From contig DNCF01000411.1 of NCBI GenBank assembly GCA_003484545.1, positions 1 through 5,870 on the forward strand: a DNA stretch of 5,870 bases. Direction: 5' to 3'. Below the pieces are notes generated by a model that saw only the letters and a program-made list of their open reading frames with translations, was not told the DNA's origin and did not search any database. Positions 5,348 to 5,870 of the stretch are shown here, piece after piece; the first letter of the stretch is position 1, and the number at the start of each line of letters is the position of its first letter. Position numbers and translations under genes: made by a program. The stretch comes from Massilia sp. GTDB lineage: Bacteria; Pseudomonadota; Gammaproteobacteria; Burkholderiales; Burkholderiaceae_D.

Positions 5348-5870
5348 ATGAAACTGAGCCGCAAACTCCCTCTCTGCTTTGCCGCCGTCGCGCTGGTCGT
5401 TGCCTGCGCCGGCTTCTTTGGCTTGTCCGAGCTGAACCGTTCGCTCGGCACCTACGGCGGCGCCGTCACCAGCTATGGCCACGCCGAGGACGTCGAGACC
5501 CTGCTGTCGACCTTCAAGACCCAGATCCAGGAATGGAAAAACGTCCTCCTGCGCGGCAAGGACGAGAGCGAGCGCGCCAAGTACTGGCAGGCTTTCCAGG
5601 ACAGCGAACGCGGGGTCGCGGAACAGCTCGTCAAGCTGAGCGCGGCGCTGGCGCCGGGCGAGGATCGCGCGCTGCTCGAGCAGTTCGGCCGCGCCCACGC
5701 GCAGATGGGGCAGGATTTCCGCAAGGGCTACGCGCAATTCGTCGCCGCCGGATTCGACCCGGCCGCGGGCGATGCCGCGGTCAAGGGCAAGGACCGCGCG
5801 CCGTCCGAATTGCTGGTGCAGGCGCGCGAGCAGATCGTCGCCGCCACCGAACGGCGCGTCGAAGAGGCCG
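5348..5870 (+). CDS. Methyl-accepting chemotaxis protein, N-terminal part (partial)
   Basis: The frame is open from the ATG at 5348 to the window end (174 codons plus one base), so the gene is truncated on the right. It begins MKLSRKLPL, with basic residues followed by a hydrophobic segment (about 8-27) that serves as signal anchor and first membrane helix. A mostly helical, presumably periplasmic region follows, containing LLSTFKTQIQEWKNVLLRGK (52-71) and a YW..F motif (79-83). The F(K)xQxQEWKNVLLRG pattern is typical of sensor domains of betaproteobacterial chemoreceptors that carry HAMP and MCP signalling domains further on. Those domains, the second membrane helix and the methylation sites lie outside the window, so a sensor kinase cannot be fully excluded. 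The ribosome site is weak (GAAAGA, 5337-5342). The ligand is unknown. Confidence 0.8.
   Translation, partial: MKLSRKLPLCFAAVALVVACAGFFGLSELNRSLGTYGGAVTSYGHAEDVETLLSTFKTQIQEWKNVLLRGKDESERAKYWQAFQDSERGVAEQLVKLSAALAPGEDRALLEQFGRAHAQMGQDFRKGYAQFVAAGFDPAAGDAAVKGKDRAPSELLVQAREQIVAATERRVEEA

Noticed and set aside
1..5870. CRISPR arrays, insertion sequences, transposase or phage genes
   Set aside because: No regularly spaced direct repeats, terminal inverted repeats flanking a transposase, or phage-type proteins were seen on either strand.

Overview
The window reads as a chromosomal segment of a GC-rich betaproteobacterium, most likely Burkholderiales/Oxalobacteraceae (Massilia-like). This placement is an inference from the protein sequences, the GC-rich codon use and the gene order ispB<>rplU-rpmA-obgE-...-proB; no database was searched. 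Most of the window is conserved housekeeping DNA. Its two ends are variable: the tail of a secreted beta-helix-type protein on the left and the beginning of a chemoreceptor on the right.

Left part (1-400): the last 42 codons of a probable exported 'choice-of-anchor Q'/parallel beta-helix protein run on the + strand and end in a GCAA-capped hairpin terminator. They converge on a complete tRNA-Pro(CGG) gene on the - strand. The tRNA has its own intrinsic terminator and a near-perfect sigma70 promoter whose -35 box lies inside the last codons of ispB.

Middle left (399-1654): ispB (polyprenyl diphosphate synthase, quinone side chain) is on the - strand and probably starts at a TTG codon. It diverges from the ribosomal protein operon across a roughly 265-bp region with a TATAAT box for ispB and a TTGACG-17-TATAAT promoter for rplU.

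Middle (1655-3595): rplU (bL21) and rpmA (bL27) form a tight pair, followed by two tandem intrinsic terminators and a third, long inverted repeat. The outer arms of that repeat carry attC-like R boxes, and it ends in a T7 tract only 10 nt before the obgE start. The ribosome-assembly GTPase gene obgE follows. This 200-bp rpmA-obgE gap is the most unusual structure in the window.

Right (3596-5870): a small four-helix membrane protein (DUF4345-like, uncertain), whose natural start codon is unclear, overlaps proB by ATGA. proB encodes glutamate 5-kinase, the first step of proline synthesis, with a C-terminal PUA domain. After a 200-bp gap with a possible sigma28 (FliA) promoter and palindromic elements comes a methyl-accepting chemotaxis protein, cut by the window end within its periplasmic domain.

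No CRISPR array, insertion sequence or phage gene was seen. I found no clearly new multi-gene system. The best candidates for follow-up are the attC-like/terminator array upstream of obgE and the non-canonical start of the small membrane protein.
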